From positions 47,691,215 through 47,755,214 of the forward strand of contig CM068586.1 of the NCBI GenBank assembly GCA_035048485.1: a stretch of 64,000 nucleotides of DNA, given 5' to 3'. A program made the translations under genes and the position numbers. Source of the stretch: Pteria penguin. Lineage: Eukaryota > Mollusca > Bivalvia > Pterioida > Pteriidae. The number at the start of each line of letters is the position of its first letter. The stretch's first letter is position 1. The notes below the pieces were generated by a model. It searched no databases. It was not told the DNA's origin and saw only the letters and a program-made list of their open reading frames with translations. Shown here piece by piece: positions 1 to 12,600 of the stretch.

Positions 1-760
1 TTTTCTTATTCAATTGTTGGTAGGTTAATTGATCTTCTACACCCATCCATCATTCCCCTTAAAATATCCACATCTTCATAAGATGTTCTTTTTTTGTACC
101 ATGTTTCATCAAAATCCTCCAAAGGTTTAGGAGGAGTTGCAAAGACAAGATAGTTTACATAAAAAAAATCTAAGAAATTCTAAGTGCAAAGACTGTATTC
201 TTTTTTTTGGAAGGGGGACAGCATTCCCCTACCAATATACACATCTTCATAGGGTGCTCTTTCCTTGTACCAAGTTTCATAAAAATTCCCCAAAGGATTT
301 AGGAGAAGTTTTGAAGACAGGGTATTTTAAGAAAATCTAAGTCCAAATACCATAACTTCTGTAACTTGTTTTGGATAGCATTCTTCTTCCAATATGCACA
401 TCTTCATATGGTGTTCTTTCACTGTACCAAGTTTCATTAAAATCCCCACAAGGGTTTAGGAGGAATTGCGAAACATTATACGCCCACATTTTTATATTTA
501 ACAAGCTGTCAAGAGTATTTGTGAAACACTTATGCCCCCGTCGACACCAAAGTCCAAAAAGTTATTTTCATCGTGAAGGTCAAAAGGTCATCGACCTTGG
601 TGTCATTTGAAAGGGCTATATCAGTTGAGTATGCATGTCATATATGAAGTCTCTATCCCTCAAAGTTATAGCCAAGGTCAAAGTTGACAACAGACAGACA
701 AACAGACAAGACGAAATTAATATGTCCCCGATCTATTGATCCTGGGGTAAAAAAATGAAA
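1..760. repeat. Interspersed repeat with about three imperfect 160-bp tandem units
   Basis: Three diverged copies of a block reading CACATCTTCATA, then CCAAGTTTCAT, then TTTAGGAGGA-like sequence lie near 65-150, 235-320 and 395-475. The end (about 680-750) carries GACAGACAGACAAAC-type motifs followed by a low-complexity tail. Reading frames of 60-80 codons here are short and interrupted. This is a noncoding dispersed repeat, family not identified. Confidence 0.55.
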
Positions 761-879
761 TATAAATCAACAGGTCTAGTGATTAGGAATATAATTACAT
801 GATAAGTATTTCAAGTTCTATTTTCTACATGTACTATTCAAATACATGTATATAACAAGAGCAACACTTAGCATGGCAT

Positions 880-1790
880 AATACACCTGTCGCTTAATTC
901 GGACAGGATCAATTCGCATTTGGCATGATTTTCATAAAAAACATCCGACGTTTACTGAAGTTAATTGCATTTCATAGCATTTTATCATAGGAATAAGTCC
1001 AAGGGCAATTACTCCTGCAGAAATGGTCCTATGCAACCCATCTTGGAACTTGACCTGCAAAAAAACACTTGAAATTCTTTAGAACTAGCCCCTCCCCCCT
1101 CCTAAAATTATAAATTTCTTAAAAATGAATAAAAAAGATATCAATACCTGTAAAATATGTGGAAGTTGGTACATTTTACTTGATTCATGGTAAATTTCAT
1201 AATGTTTTTACAAAAATTAGATTTTTAATGAATTTTCAAAACAAAATCTTGAAATTTATAAGTCCAAGGGCCATAAATCCGTCAAAAGTACGTCAATCGT
1301 AACAAAACTCGAACTGGTACTGACGCCGCTTGGAATAAAGCTATATACAAAATTTCAACTCAATATCTTGAAAGACAGAAAAAAAAATTCCGGAAAACAT
1401 GACCTAGGACATATGGTCAACCCCCCCCCCTCCTAAAATTAAAAATTTCTCAAAAATGAAGAAAAAGATATTAAAACCCGTAACATATGTGATATTTGGT
1501 ACATTTAACTTATTTCATGAGAAATTTCATAATAGATTTTTAATGAATTTCTGAAAAAAATCTTGAAATTTACAAGTCCAAGGGCCATAAATCCGTCAAA
1601 AGTAGGTCAATCGTAACAAAACTCGAATTAGTACTGACGCCGCTTGAAATAAAGCTATATACCAAATTTCAACTTAATATCTTGAAAGACGGCAAAAAAA
1701 GTGCGGAAAACACAATCCCGGACAGACGGACGCACGGACAGCATCATAACATAATACGTCCCGTCTAATGACGGACGTATAAAAAGAGTT
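880..1790. repeat. Dispersed repeat with an internal direct duplication
   Basis: Two copies of a block of about 300 bp lie at about 1085-1400 and 1425-1700. They share AAGTCCAAGGGCCATAAATC, GTCAATCGTAACAAAACTCG and GACGCCGCTTG. The block ends with GACAGACGGACGCACGGACA and a short palindromic end. No coding potential is seen. The family is not identified. Confidence 0.55.
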
Positions 1791-3603
1791 ATATTTTTAT
1801 ACATTTTCTTAAATGTAAAGCAGCAACAATAAGTCTATAAGTACTTACATGTGCATGTATCAAGTGAAAATATGTGAAAAATATGTAAATGTTGTTGTCA
1901 AAAAAAAGTGCAACTATCACCTTATGCTCATTCAAATGCATGGCTTTAGTAAGCAAAGTCTCCCAGCCATGTATGTCATAGAAAACATCAATTCAAAGCA
2001 ATGGTCAAAATGATACATCATTAATATGCAAAACCCTTCCCACAAAAGCAGTCAACTGAGACCTAACTGGTTCTTTGTCTGTATGGAACTTAGAACAATT
2101 ACAACTGTCTCTGAATAAAAGAGATAAAAATATCAAACTAAACTGATTACAATAATTTGCCTTGCAGAGGTTCCTGGTACAATTTGAAGAAAGGTCATCT
2201 TCGCTTACGAGTCAGGATTCACCTTGCAAACGCTTGGTGGCAGAAAATTTTCATTCAGACATACAAGACAGACATTGCTTTGATGTGGGATTGAGGGTGG
2301 GTGGGTGGAAAATGTCTCTCAATGTAAAAACAGTCAATCTTGCAGCCATCCAGTATCATGGCCAAATACTGTATATTGTGGTATCTTATGTGCAAAAGCA
2401 GCAGATAACTTTGCAGGAGTATTATCTTTGACCACAAATGGCAAAAGTTTGTCATGACTGCCTAGGTGGAAACGACGTTACCATACTGAAATGGTCCCCT
2501 TACAGCCCAATGCAGATAGAACATCCGTGTGACGAGATTGATATATTATTCTCCCATCTTCATAGAGTTATCCTCGTAATTTATGCAAAATGATCAGCCT
2601 GTCATACAGAGGAGGGAGGAAGAAAGCTACACATTTTGTTGGAAATGATGCTGACCCAGTTACTGGCATCATACTGACATTTTTTTTGTACTGATGTGAT
2701 GTAATGCATTTGTAGTCTTGTGGAGTTTATAGTAATTGATTATATACGGTGAAATACAACTTGAATGTTTTTAAATATTTTCATTGATGAGTGTGTTTCA
2801 AATGATATTTATCTAAGTTAATTGTTTCAACCCTTAGTAAAGCATTGTTATTAATTCTCAGTGAAATAATGAATGAATAAAGTGTTGAGCTGGCTCTTCT
2901 GTGAAATGGGTTAAATGTGTAGCAATATGCACAAAAAACACTTCACTGTTTTCAAACAAACATTGTAGGTATGAGTACATATGGTAGAATAATAATCAAT
3001 CTCTAAAGATGATTGTGCATCACTGGAAATGGAGTAACTTAACTTGACACTCGGTTAATGGATTTCTCAATACTCACCAGACAATAAAGATAGATTCTAT
3101 TAGCCACTTTCCCCCGGATTCCCTAGAAATGTCATATTCTTTTCACTTTAAGTAACCTCATCCTCTCTAGGCACCAGAAGATCTACATTGCCTCTAATGA
3201 CTAAGAATGGCTTACCCCCTATTTAACTGTCCTTGCTGACTTAACTTAAATGTCTTAAATGATGCAACTGTCCTTGAGTTGGTAATTTAAATAACACAAA
3301 ATTTCACATTCAATATATTCTTCAAAAGTTGTTATTAAATGATTGCTTCATTGGTCCCTTCAAAATATCCAATCGACTGAATTAGAACTACATTATGTGT
3401 TTCTTTTTCCTTTCCGTATATGTTATTTTCAAAATTTTTCTGTTTTATCATATATCAAGGACAGATATAGAAAAAGAATTGATTTTTTCATGACCTGCCA
3501 ATACCAAATATATGCACTGGTAATTCAATGGTACTTAGAATATGTTTCTAAAGTTTGAATTCTGATACTTCACTTCAAAGTTTGATGTCAGCCTCTCACT
3601 TAC
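1791..3603. other. Part of GPCPD1 intron 12; no exon recognised
   Basis: I looked on the minus strand for the rest of the GDPD domain (the conserved VGFNIEIK-like stretch and what follows) and found nothing. The intron therefore continues past the left edge. A plus-strand stretch at 2160-2700 is less AT-rich than its surroundings, but no product is recognisable. Confidence 0.5.
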
Positions 3604-3640
3604 CAGGGTCTTTCTCAGATATGGTAGAGGTGTGTGACAA
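3604..3640 (-). CDS. GPCPD1: GPCPD1 coding exon 12 (last one in the window)
   Basis: This 37-bp exon with acceptor TTTTGCAG and donor GTAAGT encodes [13 protein letters not shown]. It fits the LTHVTALKSKD position after exon 11. It is short, so the call rests on both splice sites and the correct order. It ends in phase 1. Confidence 0.75.
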
Positions 3641-6600
3641 CTGCAAAACAAAATCTGCATAGCAAAGTGTTTACAAGAAACTTCTGGTCACAAAGTGACC
3701 ATTAATCTACAATAATTACTTATCGATGGAAATAAAACAATGACATCTATCAATTGTCCACAAATGAAGCGGAGATGAAAAGAAAACGTGTTTTGTTTTG
3801 AAAGATGAACCTATGATATTGAAGGATAAAAGTGTACAAACTGGAAAAAATAGACACAGTATCACTTATATATAACTTAAAGTTATGTTGACATTAGAAA
3901 GATAACAAGGTCATGAAACAGTATGACATCTAAATTGCTACAGGTAGTTGTTTACCTGTAGCAATTTTGATGCAAGGATACAAATGTATTACATGTGCAT
4001 GTTCTACCTGCTTCAAATGCATATTACACCAATGATTCAAAGGAGTTATCAACATGATATTCACATGATATCTACACTCTGATGCCCCTTTTTCATGGAG
4101 TACACATCTATGTACATTTACTTATTGACCCATTCACATGATATCTATACTCTGATGCCCCTTTGTCATGGAGTACACATCTATGTACATTTACTTATTG
4201 ACCCATTCACATGATATCTGCACTCTGATGCCCGTTTTTTCATGGAGTACACATCTATGTACATTTGCTAATTGACCCATTCACATGATATCTACACTCT
4301 GATGCCCTTTTTTCATAGAGTACACCTCTATGTACATTTACATATTGACCCATTCACATGATATCTACACTCTGATGCCCCTTTTTCATGGAGTACACAT
4401 CTATGTACATTTGCTAATTGACCCATTCACATGATATCTACACTCTGATGCCCTTTTTTCATGGAGTACACCTCTATGTACATTTACTTATTGAACCATT
4501 ATCATGATATCTACACTCTGATGCCCCTTTTTCATGGAGTACACATCTATGTACATTTGCTAATTGACCCATTCATATGATATCTACACTCAGATGCCCC
4601 TTTTTCATGGAGTACACCTCTATGTACATTTGCTTATTGACCCATTCACATGATATCTACACTCAGATGCCCTTTTTTCATGGAGTACACCTCTATGTAC
4701 ATTTACTTATTGAACCATTGTCATGATATCTATTGTCTGATGCCCCTTTTTCATGGAGTACACATCTATGTACATTTACATATTGACCCATTCACATGAT
4801 ATCTGCACGCTGATGCCCATTTTTCATAGAGTACACCTCTATGTACATTTACATATTGACCCATTCACATGATATCTGCACTCTGATGCCCTTTTTTCAT
4901 AGAGTACACCTCTATGTACATTTACATATTGACCCATTCACATGATATCTATACTCAGATGCCCTTTTTTCATGGAGTACACCTCTATGTACATTTACTT
5001 ATTGAACCATTATCATGATATCTACACTCTGATGCCCCTTTTTCATGGAGTACACATCTATGTACATTTGCTAATTGACCCATTCATATGATATCTACAC
5101 TCAGATGCCCCTTTTTCATGGAGTACACCTCTATGTACATTTGCTTATTGACCCATTCACATGATATCTACACTCAGATGCCCTTTTTTCATGGAGTACA
5201 CCTCTATGTACATTTACTTATTGAACCATTGTCATGATATCTATTGTCTGATGCCCCTTTTTCATGGAGTACACATCTATGTACATTTACATATTGACCC
5301 ATTCACATGATATCTGCACGCTGATGCCCATTTTTCATAGAGTACACCTCTATGTACATTTACATATTGACCCATTCACATGATATCTGCACTCTGATGT
5401 CCCTTTTTCATGGAGTACACCACAATGTACATTTGCTTATTGACCCATTCACATGATATCTGCACTCTGATGTCCCTTTTTCATAGAGTACACCTCTATG
5501 TACATTTACATATTGACCCATTCACATGATATCTGCACTCTGATGTCCCTTTTTCATGGAGTACACCACAATGTACATTTGCTTATTGACCCATTCACAT
5601 GATATCTGCACTCTGATGTCCCTTTTTCATGGAGTACACCTCTATGTACATTTACATATTGACCCATTCACATGATATCTATACTCTGATGTCCCTTTGT
5701 CATGGAGTACACCGCGATTTACATTTGTAACAATATACAGGACACTTACCTTCATTTGCTGTAATTCTGATAGAGTCAGGTCTTTGACTGACAGCTGGAA
5801 ATACTCCAACTCATCATGCTTTTTCTGAGACAACAAAAATATTTAGAAAGTAATGAAACTTTAATGATAGAAAGTCCATCAAGAGAATCTGTGGACAAGG
5901 TCAATACATATGTATATACTGAGTAACATTAATTCATAATACATTTATTAAGAAATAGATATCATTCAGAAAATTATCAACTTTCACACAGTTACTCCCA
6001 TCGTTTACAGTAAGTTCATAAAGTGCAACCTTTCAAGTTATGAATAAAATGTCTGAGTAGTCCTGAGAGTGGCTATTGCATGTATCAAGCCATGGACCTT
6101 CTATCCTAAAATTCATTCAGTCTGAGAGTTGTTTCATCTGATACTGCCACAAAAGTTTTCCTTTTGGACTCAATTGCAAGTGCTGTGATTGTGGGAGTTT
6201 CACACATATTGGCATTAAATGTTATGTATCACCTGCTCCCTTGGGAATCTATAAGTCACCAGAAATGTTTGGTGGTCCTCTGGAGTTGATGATATATCAG
6301 TAATTATCGATTGTCTGCTGATTGTTACAACTGTCCTCGATCTGAGAGGTCTGTTTTAGATATAGTATAGACACACTGTTTTCCCTCTAGGAAACACAAT
6401 ATATTAGGAACCTTTCTCACACTTCAGCATTGGATACTGCTGCAGTGTAAGGAATCTAATCAAACATGTGAGATTTTCACCAGTGTCAGAACCATTTATG
6501 CCAGAGCAGGTCAGATTGTCTAAACACCGTTTATAAATCAGGTCACAAGGTGGATTAACATTCAGCATCAGTATGGTGGATTGGCTGAAGTTTTGTAATA

Positions 6601-9600
6601 GGTGTGAAAAGCTCACTAAAATAATTGGGTAGTTTCAATGCAATTTCTGGACTTACAAGATGTATAATTAGGGGTGAGATATTTTATAGATGACACATTA
6701 GCTATGAGATAAAACAGAATTCTGAATTTTTACTGAAAGATAAAGTGAGCAAATAAGTATTGAAATACCTAGGAAAGATATGAGAATATGAGAATATAAG
6801 AATTTCATATCTGATAAAACAAGAGATAGATGACATCAAGGTTATTAAAACAAGAAATTAGATGACATCAAAGCTATTAAAACAAGAAATTAGATGACAT
6901 CACAGTTATTAAAACAAGAAATTAGATGACATCACAGTTATAAAAACAAGAAATTAGATGACATCAAAGTTATTAAAACAAGAAATTAGATGACATCAAA
7001 GTTATAAGTAGAGTCCACTGTATTGCCTAGTGCTTGACTTTAATGTGTTGCTTGTGTGAGGGATTAATTCCTATTATCATTTTTATCTCTGACAATAATA
7101 CATGTACAAGCAACACATCATTGGAAGCTATTTCACAACTGCACAATTCAGTCTTCTTTCCTTTTATGCCTCATATTTTACGAATAACTTTTAGGATTTA
7201 CCTTTCTGTAGGTCAAAGCCACATGGAAATCATGATAGATAACAGGTACCATATCTTTGCTTAACTGTACATCAAACTCCACATAATCGGCTCCCTGAAA
7301 AGTACTTTATTTAATATAGACGTGATCTCTTTTAATACTATTTGCAATTAACAAAGTAAATCATAGATTCTTAATTGGAAGATGAATATAATAGAGATCA
7401 TCTTTCATTCCTAGGTGTACTTTAGTATGAATTCTCAAAATGAATGATAAAATATCACAGCCAAATTACATGGTGTACACACTATCTAGTCACGTTCAAA
7501 ATAAATATTTTTTCTATCTCTGGCATGAATGATGACTGCTGAGTGTGATTTTTTTTTCTATGACAATAAGAAATATAATGGTTGATATAATCTAATATCC
7601 AATTGTTATATAAAATCACTATTTAAAAATAAAGACTATATTGTAATTATATTGAAGTTGACACTACTAAGAAAGAAGCATACATGACTACCAGCTTTCT
7701 GAAGAGATTCTATTGTATTTTCTCTCACTGCTTCTAGCCTAAATGACAAAATCATCAAAATTAAACACATATCAAAATTTTCTCTTGTGCCACACAGCAA
7801 TATGATATGTGTATTTTTGACTTATATAATAAAATGACTCTGAAGTACAACTACAAGTAAAATTCCCATTCACTGTGTATATATTAAATACATTCAAGTT
7901 CTTTTTATAATAATCATAATGTAAGTATAAAATAATATAGATCATAATAAGATATATAATAAACAGGATTTAGATGTAGTTTATTACCAACTGGTAAATG
8001 TACTTCATAAAGATTCATTCTTCAGCTACATTATTTGTGCCCAGAAATAATGGTTTTTCTAAAAGAAATTAACGACCACAAAAACTAAAATTCAATGATG
8101 GTCTACATGCAGTTTGTTTTTATTTTGCTAATATCACTACACAGTCATAAAACTTGATATTCTCAACAGCACTAAATTTAATTTTGATATTATAACAAGT
8201 CCTCTTTATTAAACACTTCAGTTGGTAAGTCTTACTTTTTATGTTTATAAGAGGACCCCATCCCTCGATGTCCGACATCCACTGATCCTCTTTCAAATCT
8301 CCAGTAATTTCTGTATGAGACATCCATCAGCATATTCAGACCAGGTACTGGTTTAGCGACTAAATAATCCACTTTAAACAGAAAGTACAAGCTAAGCCAT
8401 TATAATCCAAAATACTTTCATTTCCTCTCAAACATTTATTTATTTTTTTTCTTCAGTAAATAGATACTACCATTATAAGATCATTTAATTTCATTTCCAC
8501 ATATTTTATCATCATGGTGGACGTTTTCACCCAACAAACCCTACACTGAGTGCCAATGTGCCTTATCCAAGCCTAGAGCCAGAATATGAGCCTAGACATG
8601 CCTAGAGGCGCACAGGAGATTGTCTAGGGTCCAATTTGATTAATGTCTGCCTCCATTATGTCAATTACACAAAACAAGTTTGAAAAAGCACTTTAATGTA
8701 GATTTCTTGTTGACATTTCGATTGCCATCCACCACAAAGAATAATAACTCCATTCAAAATGGCTATAAACACTGTATAATAGCTTAGGCTGAGTGGGGTG
8801 TTAATATGTAAACTATGATCATGCTGTAACTGCTGTGCTACGTAAACTACTTCACAGATGTGCACATCAGATACATGTATAATATCATAGATATTCTTAA
8901 AATCAATGCTTCCTTTATCCAGATTGATGCAGTATTGCTGTAGATGTTGCCAAATCCAAAGATTAAGTTTTGTCTGTAATACTGCATTCAAGATGAAAGC
9001 AAATATATATAGCACTCTGCAATACATTTAAAATATCATGTATGCTACAAGTTTCAATGAAGTTTATTTATTAGTATCACTCAAACGTACATATCCAACT
9101 ATAAAGTATAATAATTAAATGCAGCTACTTCCCTGTCACAGTTGTCAAGTGAGAAAATGATCCCCCAACCTGTGTGAGTGATAAGTCTTGTGGACTCTTA
9201 TGTCAGATCCTAAATTATAAGGACAAAATGGTCAAGTACAATGGGGCTGTCAATGGGAACTATGGTGGCCATGTAAGATATCTTATTTTCAGTTGTTAGA
9301 AGTCCTGTGCAAACTGAGGGAATCCTGCATGTTTTGAACAAAAAACATGTTTATGCGATAAACATTTCTTCAATCTCCATGTCATATCAAACACCTATTC
9401 AAAATTAAACCTATTGAAGTTCTGTTAATGGACCAAACTGTAAGAAAAGTTTGAATACTTCTAAGACTGCTACAAGATTTACCAGGAAGCACTGGCTCAT
9501 CCTAGATACAATGGACAGCTCAGAACATCACTACTTTCTAAAGGAGAATATCAGACATTTTAATCTTAATTCTTATGTCAGGTTTCCTCGATTTTTGCTG

Positions 9601-12600
9601 GAAGACTCCTGATTATATTTCACTAAAGTTATAGTCAACTGGATGCACTTTGGATAGTTTAAGGATTTTTTTCTTGTCTTTTTTGGTAATTTGTACATCC
9701 CATGTAAACTTGTGTATCCTACATTTTATTAAGTAAGTGATCAACTGTTAGAAAACTGTATGAAACAACATTAAATGACCATCTTTCTGAATGATTATAG
9801 CTTGCTCTTTTTTCATTATATCAACATGTATGGACTAAGCTGAAGACACTTGATTCCTTAGTATGTTGGTAAGGTTGATTTTAAAGTTACATCCACAACA
9901 AAACCCTAACCCTAACTCTAACCCTAACTCTAACCCACAACAAAAGCTACATGAATATGCTGGATTACAACACAACAAAATTTGACAATGTCTGCTGAAT
10001 AACCATACAACAAATTCTGAACGGATCTGCTGAATTACTATACAACAAAATATGAACAAGTCTGCTGGATTAACCATATAACAAAATATGAACAAGTCTG
10101 GTAGATTACTATACAACAAAATTTGAATGAACCTGCTGGACTATCATACAACAAAATCTGAATGTATCTGTTTGACTTCTAAACAACTAAATTTCAACAA
10201 GTCTGCAGTACTACAATACAGCTAGATCTGAATGAGTCTGCTGAAGTACCATACAACAAAATCTGAACAAGTCTGCTGGACTAAAACATAAAATCTGAAC
10301 AAGTCTGCTGAACTACCACATAAAGTCTGAACGAGTCTGCTGGACTACCATACAACAAAATCTGAACGAGTCTGCTGAATTAACATATAAAATCTGAACG
10401 AGTCTGCTGGACTACCATACAGCAAAATCTGAACAAGTCTGCTGGACTACCACATAAAATCTGAACAAGTCTGCAGGACTACCACATAAAATCTGAACAA
10501 GTCTGCTGGACTACCACATAAAGTCTGAATGAGTGTGCTGGATTACCAAACAACTACGCTTGGGAGTAAGAGCCTAAATTAAGGAGTCTCAGACTCCCAT
10601 AAATTCTAACCCTGTATATACTTCAATACATTAAGCAAATCAAAGAGCAAACCACAGCTACGATTTGTAGTTACCTCTAAGTTCTCCTATAGGTTTATGA
10701 GAAAGTCCTGTTATTGGTACTTTCTTATGGTCATTACTTTTTTGTATATCTAAAGGCAGCAAGTAGCAATATCCTACATGTTTAGGTACTAATTCAGCTT
10801 CATGTACAAAGAAATCAAACTGGAAGCCCTGAAAAAAAAAGCAAAAACTTCATTCAAGTTCAGACTATATTCATATCTTAAGAGAATTTGGTAGATATAT
10901 CTAATAGCATCACTTTTGTATAAGACTGAGTATTATATATTTTTTAAAATAAAACTACCGGGTATATGTATACTGTTTTTTAAAAATATCAATATCAAGT
11001 GACTGTATAAGTTAATGTGTTTAAATCAATGATAGGTATATAAGGCGTCTTTAACTTAGCATTTTTTCAAAATTTGATAATTACACAGGTAGTAAGCATA
11101 TCATTGCTGTGAACATCTTATTATTCTTAAAGATGTGTGTTCATAATGTCATTTCATAATCTTTCTTCAAAGAAGTTGTGTAATATGGGATATTATGTCT
11201 AATACCTGTTTGGATGAACCTCTGTCAAAGATGTAACAAAATCCAGAGAAACTCGATTCAATAAAAATTTATAGGATTACATTGGTTTAAGTGCTTTTCT
11301 TTTATCTACATGTATTAAAACTTTGATAAAACATATTTTCATTTCAGCTTAAAAAAAATTAAATCCTCAAAATTGGAGGCAATAAGTTTAACACCATAAG
11401 AATTTAAAGACTCAATCATTCCTTTCAATGAAAAATGAACTTGAAAACAGCTTAAAGAAAATCTTTTATTGATTATTAACCAGAAGTAACTCCCAAGATA
11501 GTTCATAACCAAGATGTTGTGTACGCTTACTTTCAAATTTTTAAAAGAAGAATTTAAAGATTTCTTACCAACATTAAGAAAAATTTTGGGAAATGTTATG
11601 GAAGCATTAAGACTGCAGAATTATGAAGCCAACAGGCTATAGCCAGACCCCATTTTTGTCATATGATTGTAAATAATGTTACAATTCTCTGCTGCTTCTA
11701 AATTTAGGTGAACATGGCTAATGAGTGCATCCAAGGTCTTTTTTATAAGAAAAGACCAAAAAGTTCTACCTGACTACTACAATACAATCAAATTTAAACA
11801 TTGTATCTCTCCATACCATGAAAATCTCACATGTATGGAGCTCATTATACAGGAAACAGACATGACTACTTGATGTTGAACACAACACATGACTATTTCA
11901 CTTTCATACTGGCAGTCCACTATAACAGTTCTGACTTGTATCATGTATATCCAGTATAAAGTAATTAAAAGTACTCACTAAACTTTCTGGTTCTGGGGAT
12001 TGAGCAGTAAATATCATGTATAGCCAGTATAAAGTAAAGTACTCACTAAACTTTCTGGTTCTGGGGATTGAGCAGTAAATATCATGTATGGCCAGTATAA
12101 AGTAAAGTACTCACTAAACTTTCTGGTTCTGGGGATTGTGCAGTAAATATCATGTATATCCAGTATAAAGTAAAGTACTCACTAAACTTTCTGGTTCTGG
12201 GAATTGAGCAGTAAATATCATGTATAGCCAGTATAAAGTAAAGTACTCACTAAACTTTCTGGTTCTGGGGATTGAGCAGTAAATATCATGTAAATCCAGT
12301 ATAAAGTCAAGTACTCACTAAACTTTCTGGTTCTGGGGATTGAGCAGTAAATATCATGTATAGCCAGTATAAAGTAAAGTACTCACTAAACTTTCTGGTT
12401 CTGGGGATTGAGCAGTAAATATCATGTATATCCAGTATACTAAACTTTCTGGTTCTGGGGATTGAGCAGTAAATATCATGTGAATCCAGTATAAAGTCAA
12501 GTACTCACTAAACTTTCTGGTTCCGGGAATTGAGCAGTAAATATCATGTATATGCAGTATAAAGTAAAGTACTCACTAAACTTTCTGGTTCTGGGGATTG

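Noticed and set aside
2160..2455. Possible exon on either strand at the left edge
   Set aside because: Neither strand gives GDPD residues or a recognised domain, and no matching splice pair was found.
4035..5735. Regular direct repeats as a possible CRISPR array
   Set aside because: Units are contiguous without unique spacers, the genome is eukaryotic, and no cas-like genes are present.
8665..9027. 120-codon minus-strand frame
   Set aside because: It lies within GPCPD1 intron 7, has no recognisable motif and is not needed to join exons 7 and 8.
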